DNA from: Streptomyces nitrosporeus
GTDB lineage: Bacteria > Actinomycetota > Actinomycetes > Streptomycetales > Streptomycetaceae
Length of the DNA stretch: 64,000 nt
Direction: 5' to 3'
NCBI RefSeq assembly: GCF_008704555.1
Contig: NZ_CP023702.1
Location: 248,001 to 312,000, forward strand
In this document: positions 35,786 to 43,959 of the stretch, piece after piece
Position numbering within the stretch: position 1 is the first letter of the stretch
How the letters are laid out: the number at the start of each line of letters is the position of its first letter
Made by a program: the position numbers and the translations under genes
Notes under the pieces: model-generated
Databases searched by the model: none
Told to the model about the DNA's origin: nothing
Seen by the model: the letters and a program-made list of their open reading frames with translations, nothing else

Positions 35786-36452
35786 GGTCGTCACCGCCCC
35801 GGGTCTTGCGGGCCGCCGACGACGTGCTCTTGCGGGCTCCGGACGCGGCCTTGCGTGCGGTACCGGCCGTCTTCTTCCCGGCGGCCCCGCCCGATGCCGT
35901 GCGGCGCGGCCGGGAGGCGGCCCGGCCCGTGGACTCCGCGGAGGACTTCGTCTTCGCCCGTGCCTTCGCGGCCGGCCTCCCCGAAGACCCCGAGGACCCC
36001 GTGGACTGCTTGCGGCGCGACGCCGGCTTCCCGTCGCCCTCGCCGTCCTCGTCCCGCTCGTCCCGATGGCCGTCGTCCGGCTCCTCGTCGTCCGCCGGCT
36101 CGTCGTCCGCCGGCTCCTCGTCGAGGGGCTCGTCGTCGTCCTCGTCACGCGCCTTCGGGTCCTCCAGTTCCCGGGTGCGCCGCTGGAGCGCGTCGGCGAG
36201 GCCGGTGGCCCGCTGGGTCAGCGCGCCGGTCGCCGCCGACCGGGTGGCCTCCACGATCTCCTTGCGGACCTGGTCGTTGAGGGCGCCGAGGACCGGCGAA
36301 CCGGCCAGCATCTTCCCCAGCCGCTGCGGGTCCAGCGGCAGTTTCCTGCCGGCCAGGAACATTCCGAAGCCGATCGCCAGCCTGGCCTTCTTCGTACGTC
36401 CCAGCAGATACCCGCCGACCAGTGCGGCGCCTATCCTGGCATTTCGTGTCAT
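35778..36452 (-). CDS. gvpY: Gas vesicle protein GvpY, acidic-then-basic tail
   Basis: A 224-residue protein. Residues 1-100 contain a short hydrophobic glycine-rich hairpin (ARIGAALVGGYLLGRTKKARLAIGFGMFLAG) and a helical domain. Residues 103-140 are acidic (EDDDEPLDEEPADDE), and 141-219 are Lys/Arg/Ala/Ser-rich like a histone H1 tail. It occupies the gvpY place between gvpG and gvpZ. The function is unknown; it lies next to GvpZ with its acidic tail, and a charge-based contact is possible. ATG 36452 was chosen by its match to family N-termini. Confidence 0.82.
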   Translation of the reverse strand: MTRNARIGAALVGGYLLGRTKKARLAIGFGMFLAGRKLPLDPQRLGKMLAGSPVLGALNDQVRKEIVEATRSAATGALTQRATGLADALQRRTRELEDPKARDEDDDEPLDEEPADDEPADDEEPDDGHRDERDEDGEGDGKPASRRKQSTGSSGSSGRPAAKARAKTKSSAESTGRAASRPRRTASGGAAGKKTAGTARKAASGARKSTSSAARKTRGGDDRG

Positions 36453-36478
36453 CTCTCGAACACCTCGGTCTCCTGCGG

Positions 36479-36736
36479 TCAGGAGTTGTTTGTCGTGCGG
36501 TTCCGGTACGTCTCGCATTCCGCGAGGCGGTCGAGCAACTCGTCCTCGTACCGGTCGAATTCGTCCTCGTCGATCTCCCCGTCGAGCAGTCTCCGCTCCA
36601 GGGCGGCCAGTTGCTCGCGGACGGGGGCCGGGTCGTAGTACTCGCGTTCCGCGGCGAGCACGACCTGGTCGAGGACCCATGCCGTCCCCCGGACCGGGGC
36701 GACGGGCAGGGTGAGAAGCTGCGCGATGAGGCCCAT
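36479..36736 (-). CDS. gvpG: Gas vesicle protein GvpG
   Basis: An 85-residue GvpG: MGLIAQLLTLPVAPVRGTAWVLDQVV followed by an acidic helix (ALERRLLDGEIDEDEFDRYEDELLDRL). It is an accessory or chaperone protein. The start is ATG 36736, 29 bases after gvpF. Confidence 0.92.
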   Translation of the reverse strand: MGLIAQLLTLPVAPVRGTAWVLDQVVLAAEREYYDPAPVREQLAALERRLLDGEIDEDEFDRYEDELLDRLAECETYRNRTTNNS

Positions 36737-36765
36737 GGGCCGCCTCCGCTCGGTGGGGTGCCGCT

Positions 36766-37479
36766 TCAGACGAAGCTGTAGGGCGGCAGGGGCCCGTTGA
36801 GCACGAAGGTGTGGTCCTCACCACGCCGTTCGGCCTCCTCGTGGACCGCCTGGGAGAACGCCGCCGCCTCGTCCCTCCGGACGAGGAAGGAGACGTTCAG
36901 GAAGTGGTTCTTGCCGGGTTCCCCCTGCGAGGTCCGCTCGGCGGCCGGAGCGACGGCGTTCGTGATGTCCTCGGCGAGCGCCTCGTGGCGGGTCCGCACC
37001 TCGCGGGCCACGAGTTCGCCGAGCGCCATCATCGAGTCGTGGGCGTCGGGGTTGTCGCGGGTGTGGGCGCTGAGCCGCCTGGCCTCCTCGGAGTCCGCGA
37101 GGATCGCCCTGAGCACACTGCTCTCCTCGACGGAGACCTTCAGGTTGTACTCCAGGCGTCCGTCGAGTTCCCGGAGCCGGGCCGTGTAGCCGTCCCGCCC
37201 CTCTTCGAGCGCCGTGCGCACCTGCTCGTCGTCCGGGCCCAGCAGGCCGAACCTCATCGGCAGCGCGGCCCCGTCCGCCATCAGCCTCTCCAGGACGTTC
37301 TGATGGATGATCAGGTCACGGCGTTTGGCCCGCAGGTCCTCCGGGGCGTCGCTGACGACCGCGGCCAGTCCCGCGGCCTTGACCGCCCTGAGGTCCGGGG
37401 CCCGCCCTCCGACGCCCGTCAGGGCGTCCAGCCGCAGCGGGTGCTCCGCGGTGGTGACGGCGTAGATGTACGTGGGCAT
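36766..37479 (-). CDS. gvpF: Gas vesicle protein GvpF (GvpF/L family)
   Basis: A 237-residue GvpF: MPTYIYAVTTAEHPL, ALPMRFGLLGPDDEQV, EYNLKVSVEESSVLRAI and the terminal FVLNGPLPPYSFV. It binds GvpA subunits during shell growth. ATG 37479 follows the gvpA stop after three bases (TAG-GAC-ATG), so it is co-translated with gvpA. Confidence 0.94.
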   Translation of the reverse strand: MPTYIYAVTTAEHPLRLDALTGVGGRAPDLRAVKAAGLAAVVSDAPEDLRAKRRDLIIHQNVLERLMADGAALPMRFGLLGPDDEQVRTALEEGRDGYTARLRELDGRLEYNLKVSVEESSVLRAILADSEEARRLSAHTRDNPDAHDSMMALGELVAREVRTRHEALAEDITNAVAPAAERTSQGEPGKNHFLNVSFLVRRDEAAAFSQAVHEEAERRGEDHTFVLNGPLPPYSFV

Positions 37480-37482
37480 GTC

Positions 37483-37923
37483 CTACTCCTCACGTCGCTG
37501 GGTGGTGCGCCGGCTGCTGCTCGACGCCGTGGGCTTGCGGGCGGGCTTCTTCTCCTTCTCCTCCGAGTCCTCGCGGCCGCCCTGGAAGGACTCGGTGAAC
37601 GCCTCGACGGCGCCCGTCAGAGCGCCCTTCGACTTGCCCTTGGCCCCGCTCTCCACCGTGTCCCCGACTATGTCGGTGAGCTGGGTGGGGGCCTTGCGGC
37701 CGGACTCGAGGTCGAGCCGGTTGCACGCCTCCGCGAAGCGCAGATACGTGTCGACGCTGGCGACGACGACACGTACGTCGATCTTGAGGATCTCGATGCC
37801 GACGAGCGAGACGCGCACGAAGGCGTCGATGACGAGTCCCCTGTCGAGGATGAGTTCGAGCACGTCGTAGAGATTTCCGCCGCCTCCGCTGCCGGAGGCG
37901 TTGCTCTGCTGAACCAGACTCAT
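37483..37923 (-). CDS. gvpA: Gas vesicle structural protein GvpA
   Basis: A 146-residue GvpA of the long Streptomyces type. Residues 17-73 are the shell-forming core ([48 protein letters not shown]). The extra C-terminal 70 residues are hydrophilic ([17 protein letters not shown]). The start is ATG 37923 with GGAAGG upstream. Monomers would polymerise into ribs of a gas-filled protein vesicle in the cytoplasm. Confidence 0.93.
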   Translation of the reverse strand: MSLVQQSNASGSGGGGNLYDVLELILDRGLVIDAFVRVSLVGIEILKIDVRVVVASVDTYLRFAEACNRLDLESGRKAPTQLTDIVGDTVESGAKGKSKGALTGAVEAFTESFQGGREDSEEKEKKPARKPTASSSSRRTTQRREE

Positions 37924-38039
37924 GGTCGGTCGTCCTTCCGATGAGTTCGTTTCCTGTCGTTTCCCGCCGGTCGCGGGGCGGGAGCGGTGAATTCGACTCC
38001 CCTGCCCCGCCGCGGGTCGGGAACCGCGGACCGGTACGG

Positions 38040-38351
38040 TCAGCGGTCCACCTGTCCCCGGGTGTACCGGCGCACACGTTCGTATCCGAGGAGCCGCCCA
38101 CGGCCGTCGAGCGATACCCGGTAGGAAGCCATGACGCTCATGGTGTCCGGGATCTTCTCGATCTCCACGACCTCCACGTCCGCGGTCCATCCCTCGTCCG
38201 TGGCCTTCAGCGAGGAAACCGAACTGGGTTCGATCTGAAGCAGTTCGGCGAGCTGCCCGGCCGCTCGGCGCAGGGCCGTGGACACATCGATCCGGCTGTC
38301 ACCGTCCGCACTTCCGGCGTTTTCACCGGTGCTCTTTTCCGTGGAAGTCAT
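38040..38351 (-). CDS. gvpO: Gas vesicle protein GvpO
   Basis: A 103-residue Gvp[54 protein letters not shown] is the diagnostic domain, with ERVRRY near the end. The start is ATG 38351. It is first in the cluster. In haloarchaea GvpO influences expression of the other gvp genes; its role here is unproven. Confidence 0.92.
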   Translation of the reverse strand: MTSTEKSTGENAGSADGDSRIDVSTALRRAAGQLAELLQIEPSSVSSLKATDEGWTADVEVVEIEKIPDTMSVMASYRVSLDGRGRLLGYERVRRYTRGQVDR

Positions 38352-38925
38352 GGGGTCACCTGCCGTGGGTCGTCGTGGCCGCCTCCGGATTCTCCGGTGG
38401 GTCATTCATCCGGGGATGCAGTGCACGTGCCCATGGGATCCGAACATATGCATGAGCCTTCGCGGGAGGAGCCGGATCGCCTCCGGCCGGGACCCCGGAC
38501 CGGCCGGCTCCGGCCGTCGCTCCAGGGCGATCACCTGCGGTCCGGGCCCGTCGCGCCTCCCGGCCTCCGGTCCGGCCGGGGCCGGCCGCGCGCACGGCGC
38601 GCCCGGCCCTCCCCCGGGTCTTCCCACTCCACCCGCATGACAGCGGCATTTCCTGCCGAAAGAACGGAGGGAGGCATCAACCGAAATAATGTACGAACGT
38701 TCTGATGGCGAACCGAACGAATGCGCACAGGAGGCACACCGGTCCTCCCGGCACCAGGGAACAGGCCGCAGTGGGGCGGAAATCTCCCTGGGCCGCGGGA
38801 TTTCCGCTCTTCCGCACTCCGGTGTGCGCCATCGAGTTTCGGACTCTTCACGAGCGGTCAACTCGATAAACCCTCCGGCCTGTTAGCGTCCCGGAAGGGA
38901 AGGGCGACGGAACGGGGGGCGGGAA
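38352..38925. other. Intergenic region upstream of the gas-vesicle operon
   Basis: About 570 bases, divergent. It should hold the gvp promoter. It is very G/C-rich near gvpO and has an A/T-richer stretch with a GAACGTTC palindrome at 38695-38702. I see no gene. Confidence 0.45.
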
Positions 38926-39318
38926 ATGCGGGGAACGGCGGTGCGGTTGACGCTCATCGTCCTGGCCGTTCTTCTGCCGTTCCTGGGTTCTCCGTCGCCC
39001 GACCGGAGCGGTTCCGCTCCCGGCGTCTTTGACACGGCTGTCCCCCGGGCCTGGCTGCCGGAGGAGGCGCCCCGGGAGGCCGAGCGGGTCCACGGCTCCT
39101 GCCTGGTCTCGCCGCGTGGCGGTGAGGCGAACGGCCTGCCGCGCCGGCACGACCGGATCCGTCCGGATTCCGGGTCGGCACCCGTCCGTACCGTGTGGGC
39201 GCAGAGCACCGGCGGCCCGTTCGCGCCGGTGCCGGCCCGCCCGCCCGGCGAGTCCCGCCACGCCCTCAGATCCCCGGCCGCCTCTTCCTCCTCCGCTCTC
39301 CAGGTCTTCCGCTGCTGA
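38926..39318 (+). CDS. Small secreted hypothetical protein
   Basis: A 130-residue protein with a clear signal peptide (RLTLIVLAVLLPFLG, residues 7-21), followed by a Pro/Arg/Ser-rich, probably disordered region with two Cys (in GSCLV and at the C-terminus). No domain is recognised. ATG 38926 follows a G-rich ribosome site. It is not clearly in an operon with the SulP gene 318 bases downstream. Confidence 0.55.
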   Translation: MRGTAVRLTLIVLAVLLPFLGSPSPDRSGSAPGVFDTAVPRAWLPEEAPREAERVHGSCLVSPRGGEANGLPRRHDRIRPDSGSAPVRTVWAQSTGGPFAPVPARPPGESRHALRSPAASSSSALQVFRC

Positions 39319-39635
39319 GAGCGGCCGGCACGTGGAGGAGCGGCGCGGGGCCGTGTCCGTGCTCCCTCCGGGGCCAGGGGGGATTCCGGCCGCGGTGACG
39401 CCGGTCGCCGTGGTTCCGCCACGGCCCGCCCACCGGCACCGCGCCCGTCCGTCCGTCCGGTCCCGCTCCTTCCTCCACTCCCCGTGTACCGGTCGACCCG
39501 CGGTGCGCGAAGGCACGCCTCCCTGCCGTCCCGAGGGCGCGGCGAGGCCCTTCGCCCATGCCCTCGTGCCCGCCCGAGCCCACTCGTGTACGTATGCCGA
39601 CGCGCCGGTGGCGGCGCGCCAGGAGGAACAGCCCG
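39319..39635. other. Intergenic gap before the SulP gene
   Basis: About 320 bases, G/C-rich, no gene or strong repeat seen. An open frame runs through it, but a well-placed AGGAGG only appears at 39621, before the SulP ATG. Confidence 0.4.
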
Positions 39636-41135
39636 ATGCATTCCCCCACTGCTCCACGGATAAAGAAGTTCCCCGGTCTGCGGCAGGATTTCGCCGCCTC
39701 ACTCGTCGTCTTCCTCGTCGCCCTGCCCCTGTGCGTGGGGGTCGCCGTCGCCTCCGGTGTCCCCGCCGAACTGGGGCTGATCACCGGCATCGTGGGCGGT
39801 CTGGTCACCGGGTCCATGCGCGGCAGCAGCCTCCAGGTGTCGGGGCCGGCCGCCGGGCTCTCGGTGCTGGTCCTCGAGGCCGTCCGGTCCTTCGGACTGC
39901 CGGCGCTCGGGGTGATCGTGTTCACCGCGGGGCTGGTCCAGCTCGCCATGGGCGCCCTGCGGCTGGGCCGCTGGTTCCGGGCGATCTCGGTCTCGGTGGT
40001 CGAGGGCATGCTCGCGGGCATCGGCCTGGTGATCATCGCGGGGCAGCTGTACGCGGCGGCCGGGCAGGAGGCACCCGCGTCGGGGACCGCCAAGCTGGCC
40101 GGACTGCCCTCGGCCGTGGCCCGGGCGGCTTCCGGCGGGGAGGCGCTCGCGTCGCTCGCGGTCGGCACGGGGACCGTGGTGCTGCTGGTGGTGTGGAACC
40201 GGGCGCCGAGAGCCGTGCGGGCCGTACCGGGCGCGCTCGCCGCGGTCGTCCTCGCCACGCTGGCCACGCTCCTCCTCTCCCTGCCGGTGTCCACCGTGCG
40301 GGTGCAGGGTCTGCTGGACGCCGTCCGGATGCCCTCTCTCGCCGAGTTCGGCGGTCTCGCCGACGTGGGTCTGCTGGGGACCGCTCTGGCCTTCGCCCTG
40401 ATCGCGTCCGCCGAGACCCTGTTCAGCGCTGCCGCGGTGGACCGGCTCCACGACGGCCCGCGTACCGGGTACGACAAAGAACTGATCGCCCAGGGAACCG
40501 GTAACACGGTGTGCGGACTGCTGGGCGCCCTGCCCATGACCGCGGTCATCGTGCGCAGTTCGGCCAATGTGCGGGCGGGCGCGAGGACCAGGGCCTCGCG
40601 GGTACTGCACGGGGTGTGGCTGCTGCTGTTCGCGGCGCTGCTGCCGGCCGCGCTGGGGCTGATCCCGCTGCCCGCCCTCGCCGGGGTCCTCGTGCACGCG
40701 GGCTGGAAGCTGATCCCGCTGCGTACGGTCGTGGAGCTGTGGCGCGGGCACCGCGGGGAGGCTCTGATCCTGCTCTCCACCGCTGTTTCGATCGTCGTGG
40801 TGAACATGTTCGAGGGGGTTCTGATCGGTCTGGCCCTGTCGGTGGCCAAGGCCGCCTGGGACGCGTCCCACATCCGGCTGGATGTCGTGGACCACGGGAC
40901 CGGCACCGTACGGGCGCGGCTCTCGGGCAACGCGACCTTCCTGCGGCTGCCGAAGATACTGGACAGCCTGGAGGCCCTGCCGCAGGACCGGCCGGTGGAG
41001 CTGGACCTGTCCGGGCTGCACCATCTGGACCATGCCTGCCGTGCGGCGCTGGGGAACTGGGCGCAGCGGCACGGCGCGCCCGGCACCGGCCCCGTGCGGC
41101 TGACGGGGGCGGAAGCGGTGCCGGCGGGGTCCTGA
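39636..41135 (+). CDS. SulP-family inorganic anion transporter (SLC26-like)
   Basis: A 499-residue membrane protein of the SulP family (sulfate, bicarbonate or other anions). Around 10-12 helices carry the family signature SGPAAGLSVLVLE and NTVCGLLGALPMTAVIVRSSANVRAG. The C-terminal ~100 residues form a short STAS domain (VRARLSGNATFLRLPKI, VELDLSGLHHLDHA). ATG 39636 has AGGAGG upstream. A strong bidirectional terminator follows. Confidence 0.93.
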   Translation: MHSPTAPRIKKFPGLRQDFAASLVVFLVALPLCVGVAVASGVPAELGLITGIVGGLVTGSMRGSSLQVSGPAAGLSVLVLEAVRSFGLPALGVIVFTAGLVQLAMGALRLGRWFRAISVSVVEGMLAGIGLVIIAGQLYAAAGQEAPASGTAKLAGLPSAVARAASGGEALASLAVGTGTVVLLVVWNRAPRAVRAVPGALAAVVLATLATLLLSLPVSTVRVQGLLDAVRMPSLAEFGGLADVGLLGTALAFALIASAETLFSAAAVDRLHDGPRTGYDKELIAQGTGNTVCGLLGALPMTAVIVRSSANVRAGARTRASRVLHGVWLLLFAALLPAALGLIPLPALAGVLVHAGWKLIPLRTVVELWRGHRGEALILLSTAVSIVVVNMFEGVLIGLALSVAKAAWDASHIRLDVVDHGTGTVRARLSGNATFLRLPKILDSLEALPQDRPVELDLSGLHHLDHACRAALGNWAQRHGAPGTGPVRLTGAEAVPAGS

Positions 41136-41189
41136 GCCCTCCGGTGCGCCTGCGCCCGTGTGCGGGCGTGGCGTGGCGGAGGACGCCGA

Positions 41190-41234
41190 CGGCCGTGCGC
41201 CGCCGTACCGGGGTGGTACGGCGGCGCACGGCCG
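41190..41234. terminator. Bidirectional terminator hairpin
   Basis: A perfect 20-base-pair stem with a GGGGT loop, between the convergent SulP and alcohol dehydrogenase genes. Confidence 0.8.
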
Positions 41235-41251
41235 GTGCGGCGCGGCGGGGG

Positions 41252-42292
41252 TCAGCCGTTGGGCAGGATGACCGCCCGGCCGTTGATCTTGCCGGCGTGC
41301 AGCCGCTCGTAGGCGAGCGGTGCCTCGTCGATGGAGTACGTCTCGACGTGGACGTCGACGGACCCGGCGTGCGCGAGTTCGATGACCTCGGCCAGTTCCC
41401 TGCGGGTGCCCCAGTACGGCGCGGTGACCGAGGTGGAGAACGGCAGGACGCCGAAGCCGACGGGGAGCAGGCCGCCGCCGATACCGACGATGGTGACGTC
41501 GCTGTCGATGGAGGCGACCGCGCCGGCGGTCTTGACGGTCGGTTCCACGCCGACGAAGTCCAGGACCACCTCGGCGCCGACGCCGCCGGTGAGTTCGCGG
41601 ACCCTGGCGGCCGCCTGCGCGTCGGAGATCACGGTCTCGTGGGCGCCGACGGTACGGGCGAGGGCCAGCTTCTCCTCGGAGACGTCGAGCGCGATGACGC
41701 GTACGGCGGTCATCGCCCTCAGCAGCTGGATGGCGACGTGTCCGAGCCCGCCGGTTCCGATGACCACGGCGGTGGCGCCCGGCCGCAGCTTCGGCAGCGA
41801 GCGCTTGATCGCGTGGTAGGGGGTGAGTCCGGCGTCGGTCAGGGAGACGGTCTTGACCGGGTCCAGGTCACCGATGGGCGTCAGGTGCCTGGCGTCGTCG
41901 ACGATCATGTACTCGGCCATGGCCCCTGGGTTGCCGAGGCCGGGCGGGTTGATGCCGAGGTCGGCGGCGCGCAGGCAGTAGTTCTCCCTGCCCTCGGCGC
42001 AGTTGACACAGGTGCCGCAGCCCCAGGGGCCGTAGACGGCGACCGCGTCACCGACCGAGAAGCCCTCCGCTCCGTCGCCGAGCGCGGCGACGGTGCCGAC
42101 GCCCTCGTGACCGAGGGTGAGCGGCAGCTGGTAGGGGAAACCTTCCGCGGGCCAGCTCATCACGGCGATGTCCGAATGGCAGACTCCGGCGGCGGTGACC
42201 TTCAGGAGGATCTGGCCCGGCCCCGGGGTGGGCTCGGGGATGTCCACGACTTCGGGTGCCGCGCCGACGGTGCGGTACTGGACGGCTTTCAT
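41252..42292 (-). CDS. Zinc-dependent alcohol dehydrogenase (NAD(P)-dependent, MDR)
   Basis: A 346-residue dehydrogenase. The catalytic zinc site is Cys38 (GVCHSD), His62 and Glu63; the structural zinc site is complete (Cys92, 95, 98 and 106 in GCGTCVNCAEG). The Rossmann motif GTGGLG is at 179-184. ATG 42292 has AAGGAGA upstream. It is in a divergently regulated group with a short-chain dehydrogenase and TetR, reading tetR-SDR-adh on the minus strand. Substrate unknown. Confidence 0.93.
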   Translation of the reverse strand: MKAVQYRTVGAAPEVVDIPEPTPGPGQILLKVTAAGVCHSDIAVMSWPAEGFPYQLPLTLGHEGVGTVAALGDGAEGFSVGDAVAVYGPWGCGTCVNCAEGRENYCLRAADLGINPPGLGNPGAMAEYMIVDDARHLTPIGDLDPVKTVSLTDAGLTPYHAIKRSLPKLRPGATAVVIGTGGLGHVAIQLLRAMTAVRVIALDVSEEKLALARTVGAHETVISDAQAAARVRELTGGVGAEVVLDFVGVEPTVKTAGAVASIDSDVTIVGIGGGLLPVGFGVLPFSTSVTAPYWGTRRELAEVIELAHAGSVDVHVETYSIDEAPLAYERLHAGKINGRAVILPNG

Positions 42293-42356
42293 GGCTCTCC
42301 TTCGTTCTTCCTTGACTACCTTTGTGACCCTGTCGGCGCTCTCGCGCCACCCGGGG

Positions 42357-43133
42357 TCAGGAGGCCGAGTAGCCGCCGTCCACCAGGTGGTAGCTGCCGT
42401 GGACGAAGGAGGCGCGGTCGGAGAGCAGGAAGGCGGCCAGTTCGGCGACCTCCTCCGAGGTGCCGAGGCGGCCCGCGGGGTGCAGGGAGATCAGGTGCTC
42501 GCGTGCCGGGCTGTCCGTGTCGCGGAGCAGCGGGGTGTCGATGAAGCCGGGGCCGACCGCGTTGATCCGGATGTTCTTGTCCGCGTACTCGAGGGCCGCG
42601 GTCTTGGTGAGGCCGACGACGCCGTGCTTGGCGGCGACGTAGGCCGGGGAGCCCGCGAAGCCGTTGGTGCCGAGGATCGAGGACATGTTGACGACGGCTC
42701 CGCCGCCCGCGGCGAGGATCTCGGGGAGTTCGTAGCGCATCGAGTAGAAGACGCCGCTGAGGTTGGTGGCGACGACCTTGTTCCAGTCCTCGATGCCGTA
42801 CTCGCCGGTCGGCTGCGAGGGTCCGCCGATGCCGGCGTTGTTCACGGCGAGGTGCAGGGCGCCGAAGGTGTCCACGGTGAACCGGACACCGGCTTCGACG
42901 GAGGCGGGGTCGGTGACGTCGAGGGCGACCGCCGCGGCGGGGGCTCCGGACGCCTTCAGCTCGTCGGCGGCCTCGCGGGCGCTGTCCGCGTTGTAGTCGG
43001 CGACGACGACGCTCGCGCCGCTCGCGGCCAGGCGCCGGGACAGGGCCAGGCCGATTCCGGAGGCGCCGCCGGTGACCAGGGCGACCTTGCCGGCGAATTC
43101 CGCCTCGTAGGCGGTGGGGAGGTGGGTGCTCAT
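42357..43133 (-). CDS. Short-chain dehydrogenase/reductase
   Basis: A 258-residue SDR. The nucleotide motif TGGASGIG is at 21-28, NNAG near 98-101, catalytic Ser151/152, Tyr165 and Lys169 (YVAAK). Asp46 after the second strand (VVVADY) favours NAD. ATG 43133 overlaps the tetR stop (ATGA). It could act in series with the zinc dehydrogenase downstream (64-base gap) on a common alcohol/ketone substrate. Confidence 0.93.
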   Translation of the reverse strand: MSTHLPTAYEAEFAGKVALVTGGASGIGLALSRRLAASGASVVVADYNADSAREAADELKASGAPAAAVALDVTDPASVEAGVRFTVDTFGALHLAVNNAGIGGPSQPTGEYGIEDWNKVVATNLSGVFYSMRYELPEILAAGGGAVVNMSSILGTNGFAGSPAYVAAKHGVVGLTKTAALEYADKNIRINAVGPGFIDTPLLRDTDSPAREHLISLHPAGRLGTSEEVAELAAFLLSDRASFVHGSYHLVDGGYSAS

Positions 43134-43801
43134 GATGAGGTGCCTTCTTCAGTGGTGCTGTGGGGCGCCGGCCCGTCCTGCCGGGAAGCCGGCAGTTCTG
43201 CGGAGAGGGCGTCGAATGCCTGGGTGACGAATTCGGGCAGGGCGGCAGGTGCGCCGCCCCGTACCCATGCCGCCTGGGCCGCGAGGAGCGCGCCGGCCCC
43301 CGCGGCCACGGCCACGGCGGGGCGGAGGTCCTGCCGCGGGTCGACTCCGAGCCGGTCCGCGACGATGGCGACCGACTCCTCCTGGGCGTCCACCCGGATG
43401 TGGTGGTACGCCGCGTAGAGGGTGGGTTCCTCCTCGGCCATGACGAGCAGGTCGAAGATGCGCGGCCGCAGGTGCCAGGGCTCGGCCACCGGGTCGGCGA
43501 GCCAGTCCAGGACGGCTCGCCGGTAGGCGGTGAGCGGGGGTTCGGCCGCGGGCCGCGCGCGGAGCGCTCGGTTGATCCGGTCTCCGTCGCCCCTGATCAC
43601 GTCGAGGACGGCGGCCTCCTTGCTGGGGAAGTACCGGCTGAAGGTCCTCCGGTCGACGTCGGCCGCCTGCGCGATCTCCTCGACCGTGACCTCACGCAGT
43701 CCCCGGTCGAGCACCAGCTCGAACGCGCACCGCGCCAGCGTGTCCCGGGTTCTGCGCGCCTTGCGGCCGCGCCGTTCCGGAACTCTTCCTCCCGAATCCA
43801 T
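43130..43801 (-). CDS. TetR-family repressor of the SDR-ADH operon
   Basis: A 223-residue regulator. The helix-turn-helix is RDTLARCAFELVLDRGLREVTVEEIAQAADVDRRTFSRYF. ATG 43801 is used because further upstream in frame the sequence is the operator. It overlaps the SDR gene and is preceded at once by tandem palindromes, so it likely represses its whole operon. Confidence 0.9.
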   Translation of the reverse strand: MDSGGRVPERRGRKARRTRDTLARCAFELVLDRGLREVTVEEIAQAADVDRRTFSRYFPSKEAAVLDVIRGDGDRINRALRARPAAEPPLTAYRRAVLDWLADPVAEPWHLRPRIFDLLVMAEEEPTLYAAYHHIRVDAQEESVAIVADRLGVDPRQDLRPAVAVAAGAGALLAAQAAWVRGGAPAALPEFVTQAFDALSAELPASRQDGPAPHSTTEEGTSS

Positions 43802-43819
43802 GGTTTCAGCGTACACCTT

Positions 43820-43853
43820 TATGTCCCAGCGGGACATATATCCCAGTGGGACA
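43820..43853. promoter_or_regulatory. Tandem operator of the tetR-SDR-adh operon
   Basis: TATGTCCC-AGC-GGGACATA (43820-43838, perfect) and TATCCC-AGT-GGGACA (43839-43853, one mismatch), placed head to tail 19 bases upstream of the tetR start. Confidence 0.8.
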
Positions 43854-43959
43854 TTTCCGGGCTCCTCCGGGGCCCGGGCGGCCCCTTTCACGCGTCCGCC
43901 CCCGCCGGCCGGGGCCGACGGGGGCGGATGCGCTGTCCACGGAAGGAGACGGGCCGGGG

